Source: Roseivirga spongicola
GTDB lineage: Bacteria; Bacteroidota; Bacteroidia; Cytophagales; Cyclobacteriaceae
Assembly (NCBI RefSeq): GCF_001592965.1
Contig: NZ_LRPC01000003.1
Span: 1-49,506 of the forward strand
Direction of reading: 5' to 3'
Length of the DNA stretch: 49,506 bases
The notes beneath the pieces were generated by a model. The model was not told where the DNA came from. It saw only the letters and a list, made by a program, of their open reading frames with translations, and ran no database searches. Each line of letters starts with the position of its first letter. Within the stretch, counting starts at the first letter, position 1. The position numbers and the translations under genes were made by a program. Of the stretch, positions 27,242 to 35,611 are shown piece by piece.

Positions 27242-28438
27242 TTAGTTGGTTTTTGATTGTAGCCAGGTTTCAGGGTTTACCGCCCCTTTCTTTCCGTAAA
27301 TTCTAAACTTCATTTCAGAAACGTTATCGGAATTGGTTAATACTTGACCAAGAACATCGCCAGGACGGACATCTTGTCCCTTTTGAACCGTTACTGCTTT
27401 TAGTTTAGAGTACGAAGTAAAATATTCTCCATGTTGAATAAGTACTGTAATTCCTTGTCCTTGAATAGACATAATTGCACTTACCTTTCCTGGGAAAACC
27501 GTTTTGACCACTGCATTGCTTCCCGTCTGAATATCAATCCCTTTGTTGTTAATCTGAACTCTTTTAAGTGTTGGGTGAGCATGGAGTCCATACTTTGAAG
27601 AAACAAAGCCTTCGTCAACAGGCCATGGTAGTTTTCCTCTTTCCTTTTCAAAGGCCGAGGTTAGGGCTGTCATGTCAATATTAGCCGCAGCGGCAGCCTT
27701 TCTTTCGGCCTCAATTATGGCCTCAATTCGGTTAGTAAGCTCGCGTTCAGACTCCCGTTGTTTATCAAGTTCTTGGCGAATTCGCTTTTCTTCCTGCTCC
27801 AGTTGTGTTACTAGTCTTCTTTGCTCGAGCTGTAAACCTTGTAGTTTTTGGTTTTCGGTAAGCTCATCATTTAACAAAGCTTGCTTGTTCTCTTTCTGCT
27901 TTTCTATTTCTAGTATCTGATCGGTTAGGTTTTGCTGAACGATTTCTATTTGCTTCACCTGTTTTTGCCTTGCTTCACCATACTGCTTTATGTACTTCAT
28001 GCGCATAAAGAGTTGATTGAATGTGCTAGCAGCAAAGATGAAAGTAAGTTGATTGAAGCCTGAACTAGTTTTTTGAGTAGCATATATCATTTGAGCATAC
28101 TCTTGTTTCAGCGCATTTAGGTCTCGTTCCATTGCATCTACAATGCTTTGGTTTTCTGCAATTTCTTCGTTAAGAATGTTTACTTCTGAGTTAATGGCTG
28201 TAATAAGAGAAGAGCGAGAAGATATCTGATTGTTTAGCGCTTTCAACCTACCTAACGAAGTGTTTCTTTGAGCTGCCGTTTGGCTTAGAATCTTTTCGTT
28301 TTCTTTAATTTTTCTAATAATGTCTGCTTTCTGCTTTTCTAGCTTAGCTCTTTCACTTTGGGCAAAAGAATTAGGCGCAACAAAGAGTGTAGCCAAACAA
28401 AAGATGAATACCAGAAAGAAACTATTTGACCTTGTCAT
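27242..28438 (-). CDS. EnvC-like coiled-coil protein with degenerate M23 domain
   Basis: This 398-residue exported protein has a signal peptide ending APNSFAQ. The start at 28438 gives a proper signal peptide; the longer frame adds 22 untypical residues. A long coiled coil rich in Glu, Lys and Gln occupies about residues 30-255. The C-terminal M23 (LytM) domain starts near WPVDEGFVSSKYG. The zinc residues look lost: the position of the first His reads NNKGID, and the usual YAHL reads YSKL. In EnvC and NlpD such inactive LytM domains activate cell-wall amidases, so this is more likely an amidase activator than a peptidase. It overlaps the DUF4292 gene end by 17 bases, indicating coupling. Confidence 0.85.
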   Translation of the reverse strand: MTRSNSFFLVFIFCLATLFVAPNSFAQSERAKLEKQKADIIRKIKENEKILSQTAAQRNTSLGRLKALNNQISSRSSLITAINSEVNILNEEIAENQSIVDAMERDLNALKQEYAQMIYATQKTSSGFNQLTFIFAASTFNQLFMRMKYIKQYGEARQKQVKQIEIVQQNLTDQILEIEKQKENKQALLNDELTENQKLQGLQLEQRRLVTQLEQEEKRIRQELDKQRESERELTNRIEAIIEAERKAAAAANIDMTALTSAFEKERGKLPWPVDEGFVSSKYGLHAHPTLKRVQINNKGIDIQTGSNAVVKTVFPGKVSAIMSIQGQGITVLIQHGEYFTSYSKLKAVTVQKGQDVRPGDVLGQVLTNSDNVSEMKFRIYGKKGAVNPETWLQSKTN

Positions 28439-29195
28439 ACCTGTCTGGAATGCTAAATGGGAAGCTAAGCGATTCTTCTTCAATTTTAACTCTGTTGTGC
28501 TCAATGTCTATTTCTGCTTCTTCTTTTTTACCTTCTTGAAAGTAAGTGAGTACCATTAAGGCCTTATATGCAAAAGGCTTTTCTTCTAAAGGTTTAAACT
28601 CTCCATACTTCAATTCTAGTGTGTTGTCGTTTCTTAAAGTTGTGGCGAAAAGGTTCTCTAGCCTTCTATTTTTAGAGCTTACCATGCTGCTTACCCTTAG
28701 GTCGCTCACGCGTTGGGTTACGTAGAAATTGTTATTCTTTTCAACTATATCATCATTTTTGGTAATGGGGATTGGCATGTCTCCAATAATGATGGCTTGG
28801 AATATAGCGTAGTTAAACTCGAACTGAAATCGTTGGTTGAGTTCTTGGAAGCTGTATGCAGCATATTGTCTATGGATTCTATCCATAACAATTACGGAGT
28901 CTTGTGTTATCTTTCCCCTAACTCCTTCAATTCCAACTCCATTGCTTAAAGTAAACCATATTAGGCTGTCTTTTTTGATTCTAATGTTGGCGGTAGCTTT
29001 GGTCTTTTCTTCTCCGTTTTTGTATTTGATTTTGGAGCGAGTAGAGATGTAATCGTATTTAACTTCTTCTATGGTTAAAACCTCTCTCGGGGAGAACTTA
29101 AAACCTAAGAAGCGTTTGTTGCAACCAGTAATGAGCAAGATCATTAGAGTGAAAACTAAGATAGATGCTCTTTTAGTCGTTTTTTTCGCTAGCAA
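28422..29195 (-). CDS. DUF4292 family lipoprotein
   Basis: This is a 257-residue lipoprotein with lipobox LITGC (Cys25). The mature part, with regularly spaced beta strands (SLIWFTLSNGVGIEGVRGKI, DSVIVMDRIHRQYAAYSF), matches DUF4292. That Bacteroidota family is of unknown function, with a LolA/LolB-like flavour in its text. Its start overlaps the TPR gene by 23 bases and its end overlaps the EnvC-like gene by 17 bases. The three therefore form a tightly coupled TPR-DUF4292-EnvC unit, an order I recall as common in Bacteroidota. A role in envelope assembly is inferred from context only. Confidence 0.8.
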   Translation of the reverse strand: MLAKKTTKRASILVFTLMILLITGCNKRFLGFKFSPREVLTIEEVKYDYISTRSKIKYKNGEEKTKATANIRIKKDSLIWFTLSNGVGIEGVRGKITQDSVIVMDRIHRQYAAYSFQELNQRFQFEFNYAIFQAIIIGDMPIPITKNDDIVEKNNNFYVTQRVSDLRVSSMVSSKNRRLENLFATTLRNDNTLELKYGEFKPLEEKPFAYKALMVLTYFQEGKKEEAEIDIEHNRVKIEEESLSFPFSIPDRYDKVK

Positions 29196-30924
29196 TTTTT
29201 TGATCTATTTTGTCTGAAGCGCCACCAAATTCTTTTGCTTTAACCCAATATTTCAGGGCGATATCGGTCAACTTAAGCTGTTTGTAGATATCGCCATAGA
29301 GTTCCATAGCAGCGCCATCTTTATTATCCTCAAATGTATGAATATTACTTAATAGTAAAACGAGTGCCTCAGCTGGCTTATCGGAAGAATATAAAGCTAA
29401 GGCCCTTTGGTATACGTCTTTTAAATCTTTTTCTCCTACGGTAAATCTATTACTAATGGTCTCGGTACTTTCTGTGATCACATTATGAGTAGCCATGAAC
29501 TTACCATAGCTTATACTAGTTTCTGGGTGAATTTGGTTAAGCTTTAATGCTTGTTGGTACAATTGAGAGGCTTGCTGAATTTGATCATTCATTTCAGCTA
29601 TCTCAGCTCGTTTTCCAAGAATTTGACTAGTGAGTAATTCATTAGAGCGAGTCATTCGAGATGCTTGGTTCAGGAGATCTTCGGCTTCGTCTGGCTCATT
29701 AAGGTTTATTTTTGCGCTGGCCAGATAAATGTAAAAGATAGCCTGATTAGGATAAAGCATTAGAGCTTCGTCTGCATCTGCACTTAAGGCCTGCCAGTCT
29801 CCTGTGTTGTACTCATAAGAAAGCACCTTGTCCCAAACTTTAAAGTCGCCCGGTTTTAATTCCTTCAGTTGCTTATATCTGTTGATGGCTTTTACTTGAA
29901 ATAAGTCTCTCTGATTGCCTAAGGCAATTTCAGCCAACTTGGTATAAACATAGGTTCCATTCTCTACAGCTAGTGCCTCATTAGGGTATTGATTTTCCAG
30001 ACTGGTTTGAAGACTATCGATCAGGTCGATGGGTAAGTCAGTGCTGTTTTCTAGAATAAGCTGCCCTAGGAGCAAGGTTTTATCAGTTAAAGAGGCTTCA
30101 GGATCGCCAAAAGACTCTATCAGAAGATCGTATTTAGCTGAAGACTCGCCTTTGCCCTCGTATAGGTTTGAGAGAAGTATTCGCATTTCTGCGGTTTTGT
30201 TTGGCTCTGCTTCAAGGCTTGCAATGGCTAGCTCTGTTTCTCCTAGTGTATTTAACAGATTAGCGTATTGATATTTTAAATCTGAATCGGAAGGGTGCTG
30301 AATTATCAGCCTTTCCATTAACTCTATCGCTTTTCTTTTTTTAGATTCTTGAACGTACATCTCCACTAGCTTCATGCTTTGGTCTAGCGTAAGATTTTCC
30401 GTGCTTTCAAAAGCGATAATAGCATCTTTCTGTTTGCCTGTGGCTTGAAAGGTTGTTGCTAGCTCAACCAAATATGGCTTATAATCCGTTGTATTTTCGG
30501 TCATCAGTTGATAGAACCGTGAAGCTTCTTGCATATCTCTATTGGCCTTGGCCAGCTGAGCCCCCAATACGTAATAGTATTTAATGTTGCTTCTTATATT
30601 GATGGCCTCCTTGATGGCTTCTAAACCTTCTTTTGGTTTATTCTGACCTAAGTAGATTTCGGCCTTTTTAAAATAGGCTGCGTGGTTTTTTTTGTCTACT
30701 TCTATAGACTTATCTAAGTATGCTAAAGCCCTTTCAAAATCTTCTAGTAAGAAGAATTTCTCGGCTTCAATCATCATGAATTCTGCATTGGACTGCTCAT
30801 ACCTTGTGGCTTCTTCTTTTATTTTTCCTTCAAAGCCTTGAGCTAAGGTGTTCAATCCCGCCAGAAGGAGGGATGAGAAAAATAAGTAAAAAGGGAGCTT
30901 CAACTTCACAATTAATACACGCAA
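29173..30924 (-). CDS. Exported tetratricopeptide repeat protein
   Basis: This 583-residue protein has a signal peptide ending NTLAQG (about residue 29). It is built almost entirely of TPR units: clear repeats include FERALAYLDKSIEVDKKNHAAYFKKAEIYLGQ, PKEGLEAIKEAINI and a final IALKYWVKAKEFGG. TPR arrays are protein-interaction scaffolds, and the signal places this one in the periplasm or at a membrane. It is followed, with a 23-base overlap, by the DUF4292 lipoprotein and then the EnvC-like protein. In many relatives dUTPase precedes this gene; here the flippase does, 42 bases away. No enzymatic motif is visible. Confidence 0.85.
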   Translation of the reverse strand: MRVLIVKLKLPFYLFFSSLLLAGLNTLAQGFEGKIKEEATRYEQSNAEFMMIEAEKFFLLEDFERALAYLDKSIEVDKKNHAAYFKKAEIYLGQNKPKEGLEAIKEAINIRSNIKYYYVLGAQLAKANRDMQEASRFYQLMTENTTDYKPYLVELATTFQATGKQKDAIIAFESTENLTLDQSMKLVEMYVQESKKRKAIELMERLIIQHPSDSDLKYQYANLLNTLGETELAIASLEAEPNKTAEMRILLSNLYEGKGESSAKYDLLIESFGDPEASLTDKTLLLGQLILENSTDLPIDLIDSLQTSLENQYPNEALAVENGTYVYTKLAEIALGNQRDLFQVKAINRYKQLKELKPGDFKVWDKVLSYEYNTGDWQALSADADEALMLYPNQAIFYIYLASAKINLNEPDEAEDLLNQASRMTRSNELLTSQILGKRAEIAEMNDQIQQASQLYQQALKLNQIHPETSISYGKFMATHNVITESTETISNRFTVGEKDLKDVYQRALALYSSDKPAEALVLLLSNIHTFEDNKDGAAMELYGDIYKQLKLTDIALKYWVKAKEFGGASDKIDQKIASEKND

Positions 30925-30966
30925 CGATTGATCAAGCAGATTGGTTTAATATATCATTTTTAGGCC

Positions 30967-32448
30967 TTAGCTTTTGTTGCTAATGGTTTTATACGTCAAC
31001 GACTTACCTTCTCTGAAATACATAAATACAGCAAAAATTGCAGTAACAAGCAAGTCGAAACCATACGAAAGCCAGCGATTAGCAATCTCTATTAGTCCTT
31101 CACCATAAATAATGGCCAAACCGAGTAACAGGTAAATTATGAGTGGTTTTAATTTATAAGGAACTGGAAATTCCTTTTTACCCTTGAAATAGCACAGGCT
31201 ACACATCACTATATAGCACAGTAACGAAGTAATAGTTGAACCATAAAACCCTAGGATTGGAATAAGTAATATGTTGCCTATCAGTGTGATAACTGTTCCG
31301 GCTAAGGCGTAATAGGTACCATAAATGGTTTTGTCTTTAATTTTAAACCATACACTCAGGTTTACATAGATGCCGTAAAAGAGTTTGGCTAAAAGAAGAA
31401 GCGGAAGTACATATAAAGCGCCTTTATACTCCTCTTGTTGAAGGAATAAATCGCTCAATAGGTTCATATTCAGAGCAACAGCCACCATTACGAAAATGTT
31501 GAATACAACGAAGTAGTGCATGATTCGCGCAAAAAGGGCAGGTGCTTCTCTGTTTTCCGAATGGTTGAAAAAGAATGGCTCTACTGCATATCGGAAAGCT
31601 TGAATGCCGAGCATCATAATGACACTTAGCTTAACTGCACTGGCAAAAACGCCTAATTCAGCCTTGCCTAAAATAGCTTCCATAATGATGTTATAGCCTT
31701 GTTCATTGAATATGCCGCCTAACCCCATTAAGAAAATAGGGAATGCGTAAAGGAACATTGGCTTAAACGTAGGCCAATGAATTTTAAGCTTTAAGCTTCT
31801 GAATTCAGGCCATAGAAACGGTAAGTAAAGCGCATTGGCAATCAGGTTCACCATAAAGATATACCCAACTCCATAAGCTGGCTTATAAAAACTTTCGACA
31901 AACCCCTCTAAAGAAGAGAGGTATTTGCCTGCCAGAATATCTGGGAAAACAATAATGAAAAGTAGGTTTAGTAGTATGGTAACCGTTATAACTCCAGACT
32001 TCACCAGAGCAAATTTTAAAGCTTTTTCTTCTAGCCTCAGTTTGGCAAATGGAATGGCTACAATGGCATCTATAAAGAGAATAATGGCCATGTATTGAAT
32101 GTACTGTGGAGCGATTCCTTCGCCTAAAAGCCCAGCAATATTGGGTGCAGTAAAGAAAATGAAGCCAGAAAGAAGGGTGGAAACCAGTAGCACTGCTGTG
32201 CCAGCATTGTTAAAAGCATCTTTAGCACTTTCTTTTCTTGAAAACCTAAAAAAAGCCGTTTCCATACCGAATGTATAAATAATCAGCATGATGGCTATGT
32301 AGGTATACAAGTAGCTAACACTGCCGTATTCGGCTTCATCTAGTCTATCAGTCCATATGGGCAGCAATAAAAAGTTGAGTACTCTGCCAAGAATACTGCT
32401 AATGCCATAGTAGGCTGTCTGACCTGCTAGTTTTTTGATTTGACTCAT
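30967..32448 (-). CDS. Wzx-type polysaccharide/lipid-linked sugar flippase (MATE/MVF fold)
   Basis: This is a 493-residue integral membrane protein with 12 to 14 predicted helices, beginning IKKLAGQTAYYGISSILGRVLNFLLLP. This is the typical N-terminus of Bacteroidota oligosaccharide flippases of the polysaccharide biosynthesis family. FSRKES after helix two and the final short basic tail are also typical. Such proteins move undecaprenyl-linked sugars across the inner membrane. No glycosyltransferase genes are nearby, so the substrate is open; a general envelope role fits the TPR-DUF4292-EnvC genes that follow. A strong terminator separates it from the enoyl-CoA hydratase gene upstream. Confidence 0.85.
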   Translation of the reverse strand: MSQIKKLAGQTAYYGISSILGRVLNFLLLPIWTDRLDEAEYGSVSYLYTYIAIMLIIYTFGMETAFFRFSRKESAKDAFNNAGTAVLLVSTLLSGFIFFTAPNIAGLLGEGIAPQYIQYMAIILFIDAIVAIPFAKLRLEEKALKFALVKSGVITVTILLNLLFIIVFPDILAGKYLSSLEGFVESFYKPAYGVGYIFMVNLIANALYLPFLWPEFRSLKLKIHWPTFKPMFLYAFPIFLMGLGGIFNEQGYNIIMEAILGKAELGVFASAVKLSVIMMLGIQAFRYAVEPFFFNHSENREAPALFARIMHYFVVFNIFVMVAVALNMNLLSDLFLQQEEYKGALYVLPLLLLAKLFYGIYVNLSVWFKIKDKTIYGTYYALAGTVITLIGNILLIPILGFYGSTITSLLCYIVMCSLCYFKGKKEFPVPYKLKPLIIYLLLGLAIIYGEGLIEIANRWLSYGFDLLVTAIFAVFMYFREGKSLTYKTISNKS

Positions 32449-32490
32449 TGGGTAAATAGAGCCTAAAGCTATGGTTTGATTTAAAGTTAT

Positions 32491-32512
32491 TGGGCTGCCA
32501 TGTGGCAGCCCA
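32491..32512 (-). terminator. Terminator hairpin between enoyl-CoA hydratase and flippase genes
   Basis: TGGGCTGCCA and TGGCAGCCCA form a perfect 10-bp inverted repeat with a 2-base centre (practically a tetraloop). It lies 42 bases past the stop of the minus-strand enoyl-CoA hydratase gene and upstream of the flippase start. The tail ATAACTTTAA is only moderately T-rich, so efficiency is uncertain. Confidence 0.65.
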
Positions 32513-32553
32513 AATATTATAGCTAATAAACGTAAGTTTTCGCGAAGGTTATA

Positions 32554-33336
32554 TTATTCGCCTTTAAACTCTGCTTTTCTTTTTTCTAAGAATGCTTTTG
32601 TGCCTTCAGCAAAGTCGGTAGTTTTTGTACAGGCTGCAAAGCTGTTAGCTTCTGTCTGATAACCATTTTCTTGTTCGTTATAAACGGCATTTACGCAATC
32701 AATAACTAAACCAATGGCTATTGGAGCCTTGCTTCCGATTTTCTTTAGAATTTCTTCGCACTTAGCCAAGGCAGAGTCAGTATCTACCTCTACGTGGTTT
32801 ACTAAGCCTAAAGTTTTGGCTTCTTCTGCACCAATCATATCACCAGTCATACAAAGCTCAAGAGACTTTGCTTTGCCTACTAATTGAGTAAGCCTTTGGG
32901 TGCCACCATAACCAGGGATTATTCCTAGGTTAACCTCTGGCTGGCCAAAGCGAGCAGTTGCAGTGGCTACTCTCATATGGCAAGCCATGGCCAATTCGCA
33001 GCCACCACCAAGCGCAAAACCATTTACTAATGCAATAACAGGTTTGTGGCAATTTTCTATGGCAGAGAATATCTCTTGGCCGCTTTCGGCAAATTTTCTG
33101 GCGTTAACTTCAGAGAGTTCAGCTATTTCAGAAATGTCTGCTCCGGCTACAAAGGCTTTTTCGCCAGCGCCAGTAATAATTACTCCTTTAACTGAAGTAT
33201 CGTCATAGATTTCTTCAAAAGCAGTTTTAATTTCATCGAGAGTTTGAATATTCAGTGCATTGAGTTTATCTGGTCTATTAACTGTCAGATGAACTATGCC
33301 TTCTTTGTTCTCTACTAAAATGTTATTGTATTCCAT
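32554..33336 (-). CDS. Enoyl-CoA hydratase/isomerase family protein
   Basis: This 260-residue crotonase-fold enzyme has the oxyanion-hole segments AGADISE (about residues 64-70) and ALGGGCELAMACH. Both hydratase glutamates are present: Glu114 in GGCELA and Glu134 in GQPEVNLGIIPGYGGTQRL. They are 20 residues apart, as in classical enoyl-CoA hydratase, so hydration of a 2-trans-enoyl-CoA is likely. Chain length and pathway (fatty acid or butyrate/3-hydroxybutyryl-CoA) cannot be told. It is a single gene, divergent from isocitrate dehydrogenase, with its own -7 box and a terminator after it. Confidence 0.9.
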   Translation of the reverse strand: MEYNNILVENKEGIVHLTVNRPDKLNALNIQTLDEIKTAFEEIYDDTSVKGVIITGAGEKAFVAGADISEIAELSEVNARKFAESGQEIFSAIENCHKPVIALVNGFALGGGCELAMACHMRVATATARFGQPEVNLGIIPGYGGTQRLTQLVGKAKSLELCMTGDMIGAEEAKTLGLVNHVEVDTDSALAKCEEILKKIGSKAPIAIGLVIDCVNAVYNEQENGYQTEANSFAACTKTTDFAEGTKAFLEKRKAEFKGE

Positions 33337-33358
33337 TTCGTCTTATTCAGTGAGGGCT

Positions 33359-33366
33359 CAAATATA
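33359..33366 (-). promoter_or_regulatory. Possible -7 promoter box for the enoyl-CoA hydratase gene
   Basis: The minus strand reads TATATTTG, a full match to TAnnTTTG, 22 bases upstream of the start codon. A CTTTG at 33381-33385 is a possible -33 element, though the spacing is short. It sits in the divergent gap shared with icd. Confidence 0.42.
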
Positions 33367-33470
33367 GTGGTCGCTTTTGGCAAAGTGAAATATTGATTCC
33401 GTCTGCATAAAATTTGGAGCAACAATTCATATTATTCTGAGTTAGAATTCTTTAATCAGACATTGGTGAT

Positions 33471-33478
33471 TACCTTTG
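33471..33478 (+). promoter_or_regulatory. Possible -7 promoter box for isocitrate dehydrogenase
   Basis: TACCTTTG matches TAnnTTTG and lies 26 bases before the icd start codon, the distance expected for a short leader. No convincing -33 TTG was found at standard spacing. Confidence 0.42.
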
Positions 33479-33504
33479 TGGCCGAAAATAGAACCCCCTA
33501 AAAA

Positions 33505-34956
33505 ATGAGTAAAACAGAGAGAATTACAGTTGCCTATGGTGATGGTATTGGTCCTGAAATTATGGATGCTACCATTAGAATTATGGATGCAGCTGAAGTA
33601 GGACTAGCCTACGATGTAATTGAAATTGGTGAGAAGGTTTATAAATCTGGACACAAGTCTGGTATTAGCCCTGAGTCTTGGGAAACTCTTCGAAACAACC
33701 CTGTTTTTCTAAAAGCTCCAATTACAACACCTCAGGGTGGAGGTTACAAAAGCTTAAACGTGACCATTAGAAAGTCATTGGGTCTTTTTTCTAATGTAAG
33801 ACCTTTTAGATCTTACCCTCCTTACGTGCCGTCTAACTTCCCTAACATGGATGTGGTTATTGTAAGAGAAAATGAGGAAGATCTTTACGCAGGTATTGAG
33901 CACCAACAAACTAGCGAAGTTGTACAGACCTTAAAGCTTATTTCTGAGCCAGGTTCTGAGAAGATTGTTAGATATGCCTTTGAGTATGCCAAAGCTTACA
34001 ATCGTAAGAAGGTTACTTGTATGACAAAGGATAACATTATGAAGCACTCTGATGGAATGTTCCACAAAGTGTTTAATGAAATTGCTAAAGAGTATCCAGA
34101 TATTGAGGCTGATCACTGGATTATCGATATCGGATCTGCAGTTGTTGCTGCTCGTCCTGAGTCGTTAGATGTCGTGGTTACGCTTAACCTTTATGGAGAC
34201 GTAATTTCTGATATTGCGGCTGAGGTGGCTGGTTCTGTAGGAATGGCTGGTTCTGCTAATATTGGTATGAACCACGCAATGTTTGAAGCAATTCACGGTT
34301 CTGCTCCAGATATTGCCGGTAAAAACATGGCCAACCCTTCTGGTCTATTAAATGGCGCCTGCATGATGTTGGTACAACTAGGCAAAGCCGATAAAGCTGA
34401 GCTTATTCAGAATGCTTGGTTGAAGACTTTGGAAGATGGTATTCATACTGGAGACATTTACCGAGCTCAGAGAAGTGTTGAGAAGGTGGGAACTAAAGAA
34501 TTTGCTGATGCTATAATCGAAAGATTAGGCCAGAAGCCATCTAAACTGAAACCAGTTCAGTACGAAGAGAATGTAAAAATCAGTATCGATGTTAAAGAGA
34601 AGCCTGCCAAGAAAAAAGACTTGGTTGGTGTAGATGTTTTCATCGATTGGAGAGGCGAGAGCAGAGATGCTAATGAAATTGGTGATAAGCTATTGAACGA
34701 AGCTTCTACAGACAAACTGAAGTTGAAGTTGATCTCGAACAGAGGTGTGTTGGTTTATCCAAATGGAATGCCTGAGACATTCAAAACTGACCACTGGAGA
34801 TGTAGATTTACTAACCCTGAGGGTGAGGTTCTTCAGAATGGTGATGTGATTGAGCTTTTGAATAAGGTTGAAGCTACAGGTTTCGATTTCATCAAAACTG
34901 AGCACTTGTATCACTTCGATGGTGAAAGAGGTTACTCTTTAAGCCAAGGAGAATAA
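33505..34956 (+). CDS. icd: Isocitrate dehydrogenase, long form with C-terminal extension
   Basis: This 483-residue enzyme converts isocitrate to 2-oxoglutarate in the citric acid cycle. The isopropylmalate/isocitrate dehydrogenase fold is clear: VAYGDGIGPEIMDATIRI at the N-terminus, the substrate loop SLNVTIRKSLGLFSNVRP, the VRENEEDLYAGIEH phosphorylation-loop equivalent, and the cofactor region EAIHGSAPDIAGKNMANPSGLL. After about residue 350 there is an extra C-terminal domain of some 130 residues, as in the Thermus/Rickettsia-type enzymes, which are longer than the 416-residue E. coli form. The cofactor is probably NADP but is not proven here. It is a single-gene unit. Confidence 0.92.
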   Translation: MSKTERITVAYGDGIGPEIMDATIRIMDAAEVGLAYDVIEIGEKVYKSGHKSGISPESWETLRNNPVFLKAPITTPQGGGYKSLNVTIRKSLGLFSNVRPFRSYPPYVPSNFPNMDVVIVRENEEDLYAGIEHQQTSEVVQTLKLISEPGSEKIVRYAFEYAKAYNRKKVTCMTKDNIMKHSDGMFHKVFNEIAKEYPDIEADHWIIDIGSAVVAARPESLDVVVTLNLYGDVISDIAAEVAGSVGMAGSANIGMNHAMFEAIHGSAPDIAGKNMANPSGLLNGACMMLVQLGKADKAELIQNAWLKTLEDGIHTGDIYRAQRSVEKVGTKEFADAIIERLGQKPSKLKPVQYEENVKISIDVKEKPAKKKDLVGVDVFIDWRGESRDANEIGDKLLNEASTDKLKLKLISNRGVLVYPNGMPETFKTDHWRCRFTNPEGEVLQNGDVIELLNKVEATGFDFIKTEHLYHFDGERGYSLSQGE

Positions 34957-34989
34957 GTAAAAGAGATTTTAAGTAGCCTCTGTGCTATG

Positions 34990-35066
34990 TTATTCCAAAG
35001 GAAGTAGGAATTTCTCTGAGTTAGTAGGTTAACTTCGGGAGATTCCCAATCAAGTTGGGAATGACG
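34990..35066. repeat. REP-like paired palindrome
   Basis: Two short hairpins lie back to back after icd. ATTCC/GGAAT arms span 34992-35011. ATTCCCAA/TTGGGAAT arms (8 bp, 5-base loop) span 35042-35062. The outer ends, GTTATTCC and GGGAATGAC, are also inverted to each other, so the whole unit has the look of a composite REP/BIME element. The single-copy status in this window does not show dispersal, so the repeat label is from form and from the known commonness of GTCATTCCC-type palindromes. Confidence 0.45.
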
Positions 35067-35083
35067 TTGGTGCAGGGGCTTTT

Positions 35084-35578
35084 CTAATTCATCTGACTCA
35101 GGAAGTAAGTGCCTGAATCTTCCAATTCATAGACCTCATTGTATGAAGGAGACTTTGCCTTCATGGAAAAGGACACGTCCCAAGTTCCATTGTTCTTTTT
35201 GGTTCCTGAAACATTGAACTCTTCGAATTCAAAGGCTTCGAAATAGCAATAACAGGAGCGAGTGTAATAGACTTCTATATCGGAATCGGCCTGCTGATTC
35301 CCTGAAAATGCTGTTACATCCGAAGGGATTTCAATCCAAAAGGTTTCTGAGAGCTCATCATCAGCAATATTCTTCTCTTCTGGGTGCGTATATATGAACC
35401 TAAACACAGTTTTATCTCCTGTGGTCCAGTTTACATACATTCCAACATCCTCCGAGGGAGGGGCGATTTCCGAATTAATATAAAAGTATCGCTCTGTGGT
35501 GCCAGGGGTAGTCTCTTTCTCACAAGAGAATAGACAAATTAACCCCAGACATAAATAGAATAGCTTCCTCATAACCAA
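35084..35578 (-). CDS. Small lipoprotein of unknown function
   Basis: This is a 164-residue predicted lipoprotein with signal peptide and lipobox CLFSC (Cys19), then a short linker (EKETTPGT) and a beta-strand-rich domain. Visible features are a C-Y-C-Y motif (TRSCYCYFEAFEFEEFNV) in the middle and repeated aromatic-acidic strands. I do not recognise a family. It stands alone between the REP-like element and the tdh gene, on the same strand as tdh's end but 33 bases upstream of it. Envelope location is supported; nothing more. Confidence 0.6.
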   Translation of the reverse strand: MVMRKLFYLCLGLICLFSCEKETTPGTTERYFYINSEIAPPSEDVGMYVNWTTGDKTVFRFIYTHPEEKNIADDELSETFWIEIPSDVTAFSGNQQADSDIEVYYTRSCYCYFEAFEFEEFNVSGTKKNNGTWDVSFSMKAKSPSYNEVYELEDSGTYFLSQMN

Positions 35579-35611
35579 TTAGACCTAACAGGTAGGTAAA
35601 AGGTTGGAAGT

